Below, piece by piece: positions 49,099-59,445 of a stretch of 64,000 bases of DNA; position 1 is the stretch's first letter; the number at the start of each line of letters is the position of its first letter. The position numbers were made by a program, and so were the translations under genes. Location of the stretch: contig OZ234495.1 in NCBI GenBank assembly GCA_965153455.1, forward strand, positions 14,380,875 to 14,444,874, given 5' to 3'. This DNA comes from Sphagnum compactum. Lineage: Eukaryota; Bryophyta; Sphagnopsida; Sphagnales. The notes beneath the pieces were generated by a model. It searched no databases and was not told where the DNA came from. It saw only the letters and a list, made by a program, of their open reading frames with translations.

Positions 49099-49695
49099 AA
49101 ACCACATTAAGGTGGACCAAAAATGGCAGTTTAAAGTCCATTTTCAAATGTCCAAATCCAATGTATTTTCACACAAAAACATTTAAATCATGTTGAAGTT
49201 AACATTTTTTTCCATATCCAAGTTCATGTGCTTTTAATTAAAACCTTTTCAAAACATATCTATAAATATGGCTTTTGGAAAAATCAATTTGGATATATAA
49301 ATGTACTTTGTGAGTTTTAGGTTTTCATTTTGATTTTTTTTTAAAGTGAAAAAAAAAATCTACTTGATTTTTTCATCTTAAGTTTTATGAGCCTATAATG
49401 TAGGGGTTTCCAAAATTTTGAACATGTCTTCCAAATCCACTAGGAGAAAAAAAATCCATAACCATTAAACAACAAATTGCGACATTAGCTATGGCCAACA
49501 TTGTAAAGTCCATTTTTCACTAAGTATTGAACCTTTTGGAGTATTTTTTTCAAATTTAGGAGGATTAAAGTAGATGTTTCAAATTTTCAACATATATTTT
49601 AAAATTTCTTAAATGCATTTGAATTATAAAAGCCAAGACTTGATAAAACCAAAAAAACTACCACTGCGACTTCCATAAAAATACACTGTAGTGTG
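49099..49695. mobile_element. about 0.6 kb insertion inside Copia integrase
   Basis: The integrase sequence CQLGK is split. GCTTxxxCCCAATTGG is present on both sides (about 49082-49098 and 49696-49711), like a target-site duplication of about 15 bp. Between them is AT-rich sequence with no similarity to integrase. A long duplication would suit a retroposed element, but its class is unknown. Confidence 0.5.
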
Positions 49696-51302
49696 CTTTT
49701 ACCCAATTGGCATGCTTCACAAACTTTTGGCATCACCTTTTCTTTTCCAAATTTAGGAAGACCTCCAACAAGATTTTGGTTCTTCATCAACTTAAGACAT
49801 TGGAGATTAACATGGCCAACCTGCTTGTGCCAAATTCCAATGTTTCTAGCTCTTTTTCCATGTGTGAATAACATGGAATTTACCTCAGGCACATTCACAT
49901 CCAAGGTGAACATTCATCCATTCCTTTTCTCTTTTGTAATCAATTTGCCTTGGTTTTTCATGTCCTCCACAAAACATCCATTAAGGTTGAATGTCACCTA
50001 TAAACCTTGTTCGACCATCTGGCCTATCAAGACTAAATTCTTTGTTATGGTTGGAACATGAAATACATCTTTTAAATATTTTGTTTGCCCATCTTGCATG
50101 GACAATGGCACCTTGTTAATTTGTGTGATGGGATGTGTAGTGTCATCACCAGTTTCCACAAACCTTGGTGTTTCCAAATCCCTTATGTCTCTAAACCATT
50201 TTCCATGACTAATCATGTGGTTTGAAGCTCCAAAATCCACATAGCAAACACTATTATCTAATACACCTCCTATTATTAGATTTTCATATGTTGCATCACA
50301 AACAATTGTTCATCACCTTGATTGTTATTTGATGCATGATCCTTTACTACAGCTTTCCATTCGTGCATTATGTTCCTTTTTATAACAAATTTTTGCCATG
50401 TGCCCAAGTTTCCCACAATAGTAGCAGTTTGAGTCGATGTTTGATTATTGACTTCAATGATTTCCACCTTGGTTTTCACGACTTCCCTTTCTTTTAAAGT
50501 TTCTTCGTCCACCTTCATGAGGTTGACTTTCATGTGATGATGTCCATCATGTGAACTTCCGTGTCGACCTTGAAATGAAGTTCTACCACCTTTACCTCTA
50601 CATCTATTAGTATTTGAATAAAAGGCACTTTCTTATGATCCTCAACTGGATGAAGTACCAATAATTCTCATATCTTTAATTATAAGTAGGGTTATCAATT
50701 TTTGGAAATCGAAAAATGTTTCTTGAACTACAATTAAAGTTCGGAACTGGTTATAGTATTTTCAAAGACCATTCAAGGTCACAACCACTAAATCTTCATC
50801 ATTTATAGGGGTTCCTATAGATGCAAGAACATTTGTAAGGTTTTTCACCTTGTAGAATAGTCATTAATGTTCATTTTGTGTTTTTACAGATTATGCAACT
50901 CTTGTTTGAACTACATTTTGCGGGCTTGTGTATTGGTGCTATACATTTTCACCAATGTATCCCAAGCTTACTTGGGTGATTTTGCATCTTGAATATGCAC
51001 AATCATCAAATCGAACATTCACAGAAAGTTAATACAAGATTTTAAAAAATAATTCATGCCAAGTTTTGTTGGCTTGAATTTGTTGTTGTGTGGGGTTTTT
51101 AGGAGAAATTTTTTTCTCATCACCAGTTATGAACTCCTAGTAGCATTTCCCCATCAAAGTTTTCACAATATTAAACATTTCACAGTTGGTGATTTCAATT
51201 GTAATTTGAAAAAAATTGTTTGCCATCTATCAAAACAACACCCAATGTCTTCTTGGGGTAATTTCACAAATGATTTGTTTCAAGAAATGATTTTCTTTCC
51301 TT

Positions 51303-51420
51303 CCTTGGGTTTCTAAGGTTAAGGTTAAGATTTTCTTTCCTTAGGTTTCTAGAAATAGGGTTAGGGTTAGGGTTTTCCTTGCTTAAGTTTCTAAGATTAG
51401 GGTTAAGGTTAGGGTTAAAC
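51303..51420. repeat. interstitial telomere-like and GGTTAA-rich repeat
   Basis: GGTTAGGGTTAGGGTTTTCC-like sequence lies beside three degenerate copies of TTTCTAAGGTTAAGGTTA. These are TTAGGG-type units, not the seven-base plant telomere unit TTTAGGG. They lie within the gag region of the Copia remnant and probably expanded after its insertion. Confidence 0.6.
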
Positions 51421-53399
51421 AAGATGGACCTTGTAGACGTACGTATGTCTTGAGTATTATACAAAGTTTTACATTATACATACGTTTGAAATATATGTAT
51501 GGATATCGTATAAGATTTTGTATGGTATTGAATACATAATTACATTCCAAATTTTTGTATGAAGGTCTTGAGTAAGGTATTTGTGTTCCACAATCTTCAA
51601 AGTCCAAACTCCTTCCCTCAAGTTTTCCCAAATTGTATTTGTTCCCACTCCAAAATTTGTTTTGATATCTTCTCCATGTAAATTTTTATCACTAACAATT
51701 TTGCAAAGCTACACTGCTCACATATGAACTTGGATCAATTTGAAATTTTTTTGCAACATAAAAAACTATGTCTACTATCATCTCTCAAAATTTCAACTCA
51801 TTTGACTTCCTAAAATGAGAAATCTTGTTACTTTCTTAAAACCATTTCAAACTAGGACTTGAACACAAAATGATTCACAACTCCCTCTCAACAACTCTAA
51901 ACCCTTTGAAACTCTGGGACCACATTAAATATACTTCTTCCACATTTTCTCAAAATTTCTACCATATTGATAATGATCACAAAAAGTTATCACTTTCAAA
52001 AGAAACTGACTTCAAAATTGAGTTTCAAATTTAAGATATTTGGATATCTTTCAATACATATTCAAATGGCATGAAATTTCTTCCACATATGTAATCCTTT
52101 ATTATTTATAAGATCCTAAAGTTATAGATCCAAAAACGTTCAATAAAGGAGATATGATCAAAAAATCAGATTTGACATAGATTTTTCAAAAGTTCATAAC
52201 TTTCACAAGACAAATTTTTTTCTTCTAAAATTTTGAAAATAGAAGCACCTTATAGTCTTCTACAATCCCTTGAAGTTTCACTTCAAGATCTTTACACAAT
52301 AGATCTAGATCTAGATTCAAAGATCTGACTTTTACAACCTTTAATTTGTTGATTTCCTTTCACCTTTTTTTTTTTTTCCTTCACACTTTTTCATTTCCTC
52401 TCTCTCTTTTGCACTTGACAAACTCCTATAATATTACTAAAGACTCTTAAGCTCTAATTCTAAAAACTTTTAAACTCTAGATCTCTTTTAACTTTTTCAC
52501 CAAACAACCTAAACTCTAATATCATGTTAACAAATAGGAGATTTAGTCAAGTGCAAACATAAATCTTTATTGAAAGGAAACTAAAATTTGATGCTCACAA
52601 CATGAAACTAACATCAAGAATTCCTCAAGGTTCTTATCACATAAAAAAACACAAACTTATGTAATGGAAAAAAAACCCAAACCATCAACACCAAGGTATA
52701 TATTTAACTAAAAGACCAAACAAAAAATAACTAAATTAATCTAAACAAAATAGTTCAACCTTGTGAAAATAACCTAGTTACTTTCTTACCCTAATAATTA
52801 ATGAAAATCTAACTAACTGAGCTTGAATTCTCAACATCAGGAACCAACGTTTGTACAATGTTTGGTGGTTTGTTTTTTGAGTTCTTGACCCCCTTTACCT
52901 ATTTTGAGAATAAGAAGGCAATATCTTGTATTCCTCAAAAAATTCTTTTCAACGGTGCTTAACACACCCCAATCAGAGTTCATTTGACACCTATTTTCAA
53001 GGGGTTTGTGGTCAATAGTCAAATTTTTAATTTGACTCCCGCCCCTTCTTTTGATCATAACTCATGCAAATCAAATCGAAATGAATAATGTGAGGGCACT
53101 TTAAGCATTTGCGCTTCAAGACCTTTTTAATGGTGTCCTAGGCGCCCAATTTGGTGTTTGTATGCCTTTCCAACCAAGGATCTGAACATTTGTGACTCCT
53201 GCACAAATATAATTCCCAAAGTGCGAGTGCATTTTGGGAGTCATTGGGCTCCATCCCTTGCACTCTCCCCCATTTGTGAGAGTGTGTTTCACACCTAAAC
53301 ACACTCTCTTGGCTTTATGGGCCCTTTGCATTCCACACTTAATCGCGAACCCAATGTTAAAGTTGTGACATTGAATAATGTTGGAAATGTTTTAACAAT

Positions 53400-55000
53400 A
53401 AAATATTATTAATTGTGCCCTAAAATTTACAGGGCGGTGCTATCAAATGAAACTTTTCAAGCACCCTCCCCCCCAACCCATTTTGTTTCTCTCCATTTTT
53501 GTCCCATCTTTTATTTTGTTTTGTATTTATGAGATCCACTGAACTGGGATGCTTCAAATTGCATTTTTTGTCTCTTTGAAAAGTTTTCAAGGAGGAGGGG
53601 AACATCAGCTTGGTTTCATGGCGTTTGGACTTGCCATGTAAATGTTCTTCAATATTGAACGATTTTTTCAATGAAAATTAAATTAAATCGTAGTTGAAAA
53701 TTTCAAAGGAATTGGATTGTGCCTTTGGTGTTGTTGGAAATATCTTGATGAACAAGATTCAATGGAATTTATTTGGTAAGATATGGATTTAGAATGTGGG
53801 AGATATTGATTTAAAAATATTTTTTGTTGCTTAAAATTCAAATAAATTCCAAAAAACCAAGTTTTGGAAGGAAAATTAGTTGAGGACATGGATGAGTTCA
53901 CACTTGGGCCAATGGCATAGGCCACATTAGTCACCATTACATTCAAGTTCATATGTTTCAAAAATCGAAAGGTCAACCTATGGATGGGAGGAGGACATAG
54001 ACATCCATGACCACCCATTGGATTTTATGTTCTTGGTGAAGGTGAGGCCTATGGATGAGCAAGTGGTTCTGGAAAGGTTCACAATACTAGAAGAGGAAGA
54101 AAAACAAGAAATCAATTATTGTGGTTGTCTTGTTTAAAACCATAGATATCAATGGCAAATGGAATTCAAAAACATAGAAGGTGTACTCATAGACTTCATG
54201 GTTAGACCCAAACTATTAATTATGTCCATGGGTAAAATTCATATTTAAGTGTAATGATCAATGTATTTTGAATGGTAAGCCATAGTCATTCACAAGGAAA
54301 CGAATGAAGTATGAATATGAATGGCCAAGCTCTCTAACTATCGCCTTGGATTGAGGCACAAGCAACTTCCATGGTTTTAGTTATGTTAAGAATCACAACA
54401 GACCAATGTTCACCAAGGAGATCTACAGTTATAAGAAGACATACTATATCAAAATTCAATGATGATGAAGCAAAAGACGTTGGTACTATGCGAAATATAA
54501 TTTAGTATGGATTGGATAATGGTTTTATCAAATACGATGTTAAGCTGAATTGGTTCTTCATTGGTGAACATAAATTTTTTTTGGTACATTATAATCAAAA
54601 CGTTGAAATCTGAATTGCTTGGATAATGGTCTTATCCAATAAAATTGGTTCATGTTTACAATGTTACTCACAACACCATGTGCTCGAGTAACTCAGACAA
54701 CAATTACACATTACGGTCACAACTTGTTCAATTGTTCAACATATGCAATTACAATCAACAAATGATCACAAGACCTACACATATCGTAAAAAATAAGTAA
54801 AACAATAATACATTCTATTCCATACCCAAAATACAAACCCATCATCAAGTATCGACTTGCACAACCATAAGAATGGAAGAAAGAAAGTTATAAATGTTAT
54901 CTTCACACACAAAAATCCAATAAAAGAATGATGGTCGAAACCATCACAAGGGAGACAAAAAGGGAAGGCCAAAGAAAGGCCACATGACGCACAACCTACA
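53400..55000. other. intergenic DNA, nothing recognised
   Basis: Short frames (for example 53683-54018 on the minus strand and 53980-54110 on the plus strand) have no recognisable motif. TTGGATAATGGT(C/T)TTATC appears twice (54509 and 54618). Confidence 0.4.
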
Positions 55001-55009
55001 AGAACCAAA

Positions 55010-56270
55010 AAAGGGGAGAAAATTAGTCCCTCTCATGGTAGGAAATTATCTCACCCACGACCCTTTTAATGTCATCTGCATGCAAATCATGAGATTTAAT
55101 AGTAATGGGAGGTCTAGAACAAGCATCACCCGCAAATGCAATCTTCTTCTCTACAGTAGAGGCTAAGCACGTTAAAGAACAATACTAACATGCTACCTGA
55201 AAAATTGAATGAAAAAATACAAGGATAAATGTCCTCCCGATCGTTTATTGTGGAAAAGATAAGCACATTCCCTGATGAAACAATCCATATCATGCCCGGG
55301 TGCACTATGCACCTCCATGGCCATTGGAATAAAATGGTGCCCCTTATGAAGCCTTCTATACCTACGGATCTTAACAATGGCACTAAGTTCTATAGCTACA
55401 CCTACTGGTCGATTAATGACACTCGAAACCACCGTCTCCTACATCAGATCAATAACCACCACATCAGCAAGAAAGATTTGCGCCTCTTGGATCACATAGA
55501 GATCAGCTCATCATGAAACTTTTAACGTAAGGGCGTACCACTGTTCTTTCCATATAGCATGCCCACTTTCTCGAACAAGGGCATACATGACATCTCAAAT
55601 GGTGTCATGTGTGCCTATCCATTGACCTCCAAACGAACAACGAGTTAAATGCGTGCCAGATGCATCCAACCCATGTTCACATTCACATGTGAAAAAACTA
55701 AATGTCAATGGTTGAATCAAACCGAGACGAAAATGCAAGCTGAGGTGAAAGTAAAATTTGCAATGTGACATGAACGATGGCCTAACAACCAACCATAGCC
55801 TTGCCCCTTTGCCTAAACAAGAACGAATGTGGGTTTTAGAAACCGAGGAAATGGAATCATCCTCCAAGATAGACCTAAGGGATGTGTTGTGATGGATGTC
55901 CATCAAGGATGCATGTAGATCTAGGGCATTGGAAACTGCCAGGTTCTCAGAAAAAGAGTGCATCTCCCTAGCTGCAAGAGGAAGACCATCTTGCATTACA
56001 TGTAAGCATGATCAAAACAAGTGTGGGCTCCCCTCAACCTGAGAAACGTATTCCTCCCAAATGGGTCTGTCAAAATACAAAACTTAGAGCACGAATACGG
56101 ATTCAACAAAGCCCAACTCCTTAGGAAAAACGATGTGGCATAATCCTCCATAGCAATAAGACCTATACCACGGAAAGATATCAATAGTTAAGCCTGACAA
56201 CTCATTAAGAGGCCTTAAAAAGACTCCCAAAATGTTCTCTTTTACAATATCTCTTCCATTACTCATATTC
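55010..56270 (-). mobile_element. C-terminal part of a LINE with restriction-like endonuclease
   Basis: A decayed minus-strand frame runs from about 56270. It passes through MEDYATSFFLRSWALLNP, MHSFSENLAVSNALDLHASL and LRSILEDDSIS. A CCHC knuckle follows, C-x-C-x9-H-x3-C in CECEHGLDASGTHLTRC (about 55690-55640). A D-x12-D motif in ADLYVIQEAQIFLAD lies near 55490, and HHFIPMAMEVHSAPGHDMDCFIREC comes at 55350-55270. The CCHC plus (P/A)D-x12-D arrangement is that of restriction-like endonuclease LINEs. The reverse transcriptase core is missing to the right, so the copy is 5'-truncated and dead, with several frameshifts and stops. Confidence 0.7.
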
Positions 56271-56276
56271 TTTGAC

Positions 56277-56511
56277 TACTTCTAGTATGTAATTAACATT
56301 TCCTCCATAGTGATGTGGTATTGGCATATTTGCTTGTTCAGCAAATCAATAGGTTTTAATTCAATAGGGACAACACCATTTGGCAAGTGGTAATTACTTC
56401 CAATATGTAATTAACATTTCCTCCATAGTGATGGGGTATTGGCATATTTTGCTTGTTCAACAAATCAGTAGGTTTTAATTCAATAGAGAAGACATCATTT
56501 GGCAAGTGGAA
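56277..56511. repeat. tandem duplication, period 118 bp
   Basis: Two copies with over 90 percent identity by eye share ATGTAATTAACATTTCCTCC, GGTATTGGCATATTT and CATTTGGCAAGTGG. They lie at the broken end of the RLE-type LINE fragment. Confidence 0.92.
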
Positions 56512-56689
56512 CATAACTTGATAGGCACATTTTATTAGACAAATTCAAGTTTGGTAATAACATTGTAGCTTTTGTTCTTACCACACCTAAGCTTTTACTA
56601 CTGTTTGTAAGACTACTTGTATTGTATTAAATGCACTTCCCATCAATGTTACCCTTTTAGTAAATGAGGTAGTTATAATATAGTTAAAA

Positions 56690-56872
56690 GTAAATTTACT
56701 CTAGGTGCTAAGTCAGTGTTTAATGAAAATTTAGGTGGCAACCTTGGTGACATCCTATGATAAATGGCCAATAACTTAAACATAAAATTTTCATGGTAAC
56801 TAGGTTTAAGTCCTAAATGGTTAGCATGGTGTTAGGGGACTCAACCTTAAAATTCCCTAACACTGCAAATCT
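56690..56872 (-). mobile_element. MITE family copy 3, reversed and degenerate
   Basis: Read on the minus strand it carries TTGAGTCCCCTAACACCATG, TTAGGACTTAAA and GCCACCTAAATTTTCATT, in the same order as the copy at 47463-47677. The terminal inverted repeats are too eroded to place. Confidence 0.6.
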
Positions 56873-56910
56873 TATATATTAATTCAGGTAGTCTGTGCGT
56901 GCGTTTGTCT

Positions 56911-57030
56911 GACACGACAATTCTGCTGCAGAACTGGGCAATGCACAACAAACCGAGTTTCGACACGCACAGACACGACAATTCTGCTGCAGAACCGGGC
57001 AATGCACAACAAACCGAGTTCCGACGAGTC
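56911..57030. repeat. tandem duplication, period 61 bp
   Basis: GACACGACAATTCTGCTGCA, then GGGCAATGCACAACAAACCG, occurs twice with two or three differences, in the presumed promoter or 5' UTR of the ceramidase-like exon. Confidence 0.95.
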
Positions 57031-57207
57031 CGGATTCTTCATCACCACGCGTCATCAGCGGCATTGAAGAATGCGCAACAAGATCACCTCCTCTAGGTTC
57101 TCAACAGTTTTAGCTACGCGTGCAAGAAGAAGTTCTGGAGCCAGGTTTTGAGGGCCTTGACAAGGCGCGGAGCACGCGAGAGAGACAGATCGCCACACAG
57201 AGAGCAG

Positions 57208-57317
57208 ATGGCGATGGCGCTGGATGCGAGAGGGCAGCGAGTGGTAGCATGGGGTACCGCGCTCCTCCTCTTCGTTGTGCTCATGATCATCACTCCCAGA
57301 ATCCCACAAGACCAGAA
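57208..57317 (+). CDS. orphan first exon, alkaline phytoceramidase-like (partial)
   Basis: From the ATG at 57208 the frame reads MAMALDARGQRVVAWGTALL and continues LFVVLMIITPRIPQDQKYH. As I recall them, plant membrane ceramidase-family proteins (PF05875) begin in the same way: a short cytosolic tail, a first transmembrane segment (here residues 12-28), then P-x-IPQ-x-Q-x-YH-x-FAD-x-R. After KYH the similarity ends in CT-rich sequence. The best donor is AA/GTATCA at 57318, although the YH match continues past it. No following exon with FADxRxFLGIPN is visible before the opposite-strand LEA gene. This is therefore a broken or captured 5' fragment, or a gene whose intron spans the LEA gene and leaves the window. 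An in-frame ATG at 57148 is an alternative start. Confidence 0.5.
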
Positions 57318-57329
57318 GTATCATCAGCC

Positions 57330-57790
57330 TGCCTTCCTCCTCTCCTCCTCCTGCTCCTTATTCTTCTTCTTCTTTTTCTCGCAAAATGCGTTTGCTGCGG
57401 GGATCGTTAGGGTTTTAGCAAGGAAATGTTCTCAATGCAGACCTGCAGCAGGAATCTGGTTTTGGGGGGGAGGGAAAAGGTCTTCATGTGGAAAGAAGCT
57501 CCTCTGGGACTTGCTTTGAGATGAAGTTTTGGAGCTTTGAGAATTCTGCAGACCCAGGGATTGAAAGCTGCACCCACGCACACATGCACACACACATACA
57601 GAGAGTAGAAGATGGAAGTAGGAGTTTGTTTGTTGTGGGTATTTCTGCAATCTGCATACAGAAAACAAAACTCTAGATTATAGGTATGTTTCCAGACTGT
57701 AGTTTTCAAAGATCGGATCTGGCAACCACCACAGACTCACCTTCTTTTTTTGCTGATGAATCACTTCTTCCTGATCCGTAGTTCTCTCCA
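57330..57790. other. sequence downstream of the ceramidase-like exon
   Basis: CT-rich then mixed sequence with a short CACACA run near 57576-57596. It would be intron if the exon at 57208 is functional. No further exon was recognised. Confidence 0.4.
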
Positions 57791-57913
57791 TTCGGATCAT
57801 GAAGAATTTAGGGCACAAGTGCTGCTGTTCTCTCATTTGGACAATGAGGGATTCAGGGCACAAGTGCCGCTGTTCTCTCATTTGGAACATAAGGTCTCAT
57901 TTGGAACATAAGG
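57791..57913. repeat. 45 bp tandem repeat, two full and two partial copies
   Basis: ATTTGGACAATGAGGGATTCAGG-like units contain GGGCACAAGTGC(T/C)GCTGTTC and repeat at 57791 and 57835. Two short partial copies of TCTCATTTGGAACATAAGG follow. Confidence 0.9.
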
Positions 57914-58363
57914 AAGAACCGGAGCAATGGGAAGGACCGGGCGGGGGGGAGTTCGACGGGTGCATTATGCACCGAGTTCACATTAGTGCACCTTAAAATC
58001 ATGCCAAAAATATTTAGATAGGATTGATTAAGTGTAATTGTAAACTTTTTGCATTTCCCCTCACTTAGGGTGTAAGTTTAGAAAAATATTTCGATGGGGA
58101 GTGGGGGAATCATAAAGTTTTTTCACACCTACCCAATTTACACAATGGGTATATTTGGTCTATACACTTTACCCACACAACCAGTTTAACAAACCTAACA
58201 ATTTTTTTAATATAATTTTCAACTTTGCAATATTTTCATCATATATTAAGAGTTCGAGTTCCCGCACATTATTAGTGTGCTCTTTGTAGGGAGCGAGCAT
58301 CCCTGAATTTGCATCAAGAAAATATGTTAGGTTAAGTGTTACTTAAAACTTTTCTCCGATTTA

Positions 58364-58507
58364 TTTTCATACCTATTTATTTGAATGAGTATGAATAAAG
58401 ATTAATATTACAATAAGTCATTCATTTCCTACTTTGTTTTCATACCTATTTATTTGAATGAGTATGAATAAAGATTAATATTACAATAAGTCATTCATTT
58501 CCTACGT
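58364..58507. repeat. near-perfect tandem duplication, period 73 bp
   Basis: TTTTCATACCTATTTATTTG through CAATAAGTCATTCATTTCCTAC is repeated with essentially no differences, so the duplication is very recent or under correction. Confidence 0.97.
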
Positions 58508-58804
58508 TGCCATGTTCAATTTCACAATCCATAAGACTTAGGAGGAGGTTAGTTTATTGATAGAGATTAAACCATAGGCACAAATTTTATGATGGATAAA
58601 CTCACTGCAGAATATTTGTCAGGTAGATGATTTAATATAATTTGCCAGATTTCAATTCTAAATTTATTTTCATTTTAAATAAACACAAACTTTTCCAAAT
58701 TGCACTTTCAATGAAAAGGAATGCTCGAATTGTAATTTTCAATTAATAAGAATGCAAGTATTCCCACTTTCAAAAAAAGTGAATGCAAGAAATAGATTTC
58801 AAAT

Positions 58805-58926
58805 AATAGTTTGCAAATTTCATCTTGATGGCAAAAATCACAAAAATTCATATACTAACAATAAATTAATAGTTTGCAAATTTAATCTTATGGCAAAGAC
58901 CATAAAAACTCATATACTAACAAACA
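58805..58926. repeat. tandem duplication, period 63 bp
   Basis: AATAGTTTGCAAATTT...CATATACTAACAA occurs twice with a few substitutions and a small indel. Confidence 0.9.
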
Positions 58927-59445
58927 AATGACAAAAAGGCACAAAAAATTTGCAGAAGATCGGGTTGTGAAGATCCAAAATATAAATTCCTGGATAATTA
59001 CATTCAAATGGTATGTCAATTCTTGGCTATAAACTTAGTCCACTATTGGGTGACCCACAAAAAAAGAAAAAGGAATGTAGAGGGAAATAGATTAAAAAGT
59101 GGTATACACATTCAATTTAGATTCAGGAAAAGTTTTTGGGATAGTTTTTCTACACCAAAACTAATAATAATAAATTGTCCTTATGCACAACACAACACAA
59201 CCTTCAAATGTGTCCATATGCACAACACATAAATTCAGGAAAAGATGGAAAATTCAGCTATAGATTAAAACAGAAAATCCACCAATTTCTAGAAACAAAA
59301 AAAAATCACATACCCAAGTTTGAAGATTTCAGGAAGAAATTTTGAGCAAAAGATTTGAGCTGGAGAGAGAGAGAAAATCCTAGAAACTTATGACAAAACA
59401 GTCACCCACTGAAGTTTTTGCAATGCTTTTTTCTTTGCCAGCAAT

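Larger units (their letters stand above)
48815..53397 (-). mobile_element. truncated, decayed Ty1/Copia LTR retrotransposon
   Basis: In minus-strand order, a putative 5' LTR spans about 53397-52524 (TGTTAA-type end). A primer-binding-site-like ATATTAGAGTTTAG follows at about 52505-52522. Gag lies at about 51260-50300, with DAKSPK-AWDTLVKMYSTNT and a zinc-knuckle remnant. The protease is at 50240-49998 (MDFGASNHMISHGKWF). The GAG-pre-integrase is at 49913-49690 (WHKQVGHVNLQCLKLM, CEACQLGK). A 0.6 kb insert follows. Integrase core similarity resumes at about 49110-48815 (DDHTRKVRVYFMKHKGEVF, ending near SPMEGG, where CLRSDGGG is expected). Reverse transcriptase, RNase H and the 3' LTR are absent. 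There are many stops. The LTR limits are inferred only from PBS position and the terminal dinucleotides. Confidence 0.83.
57920..59440. other. AT-rich intergenic DNA with recent tandem duplications
   Basis: Apart from the duplications at 58364-58507 and 58805-58926 nothing was recognised. The part next to 59445 is presumably the 3' UTR of the LEA gene. Confidence 0.5.
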
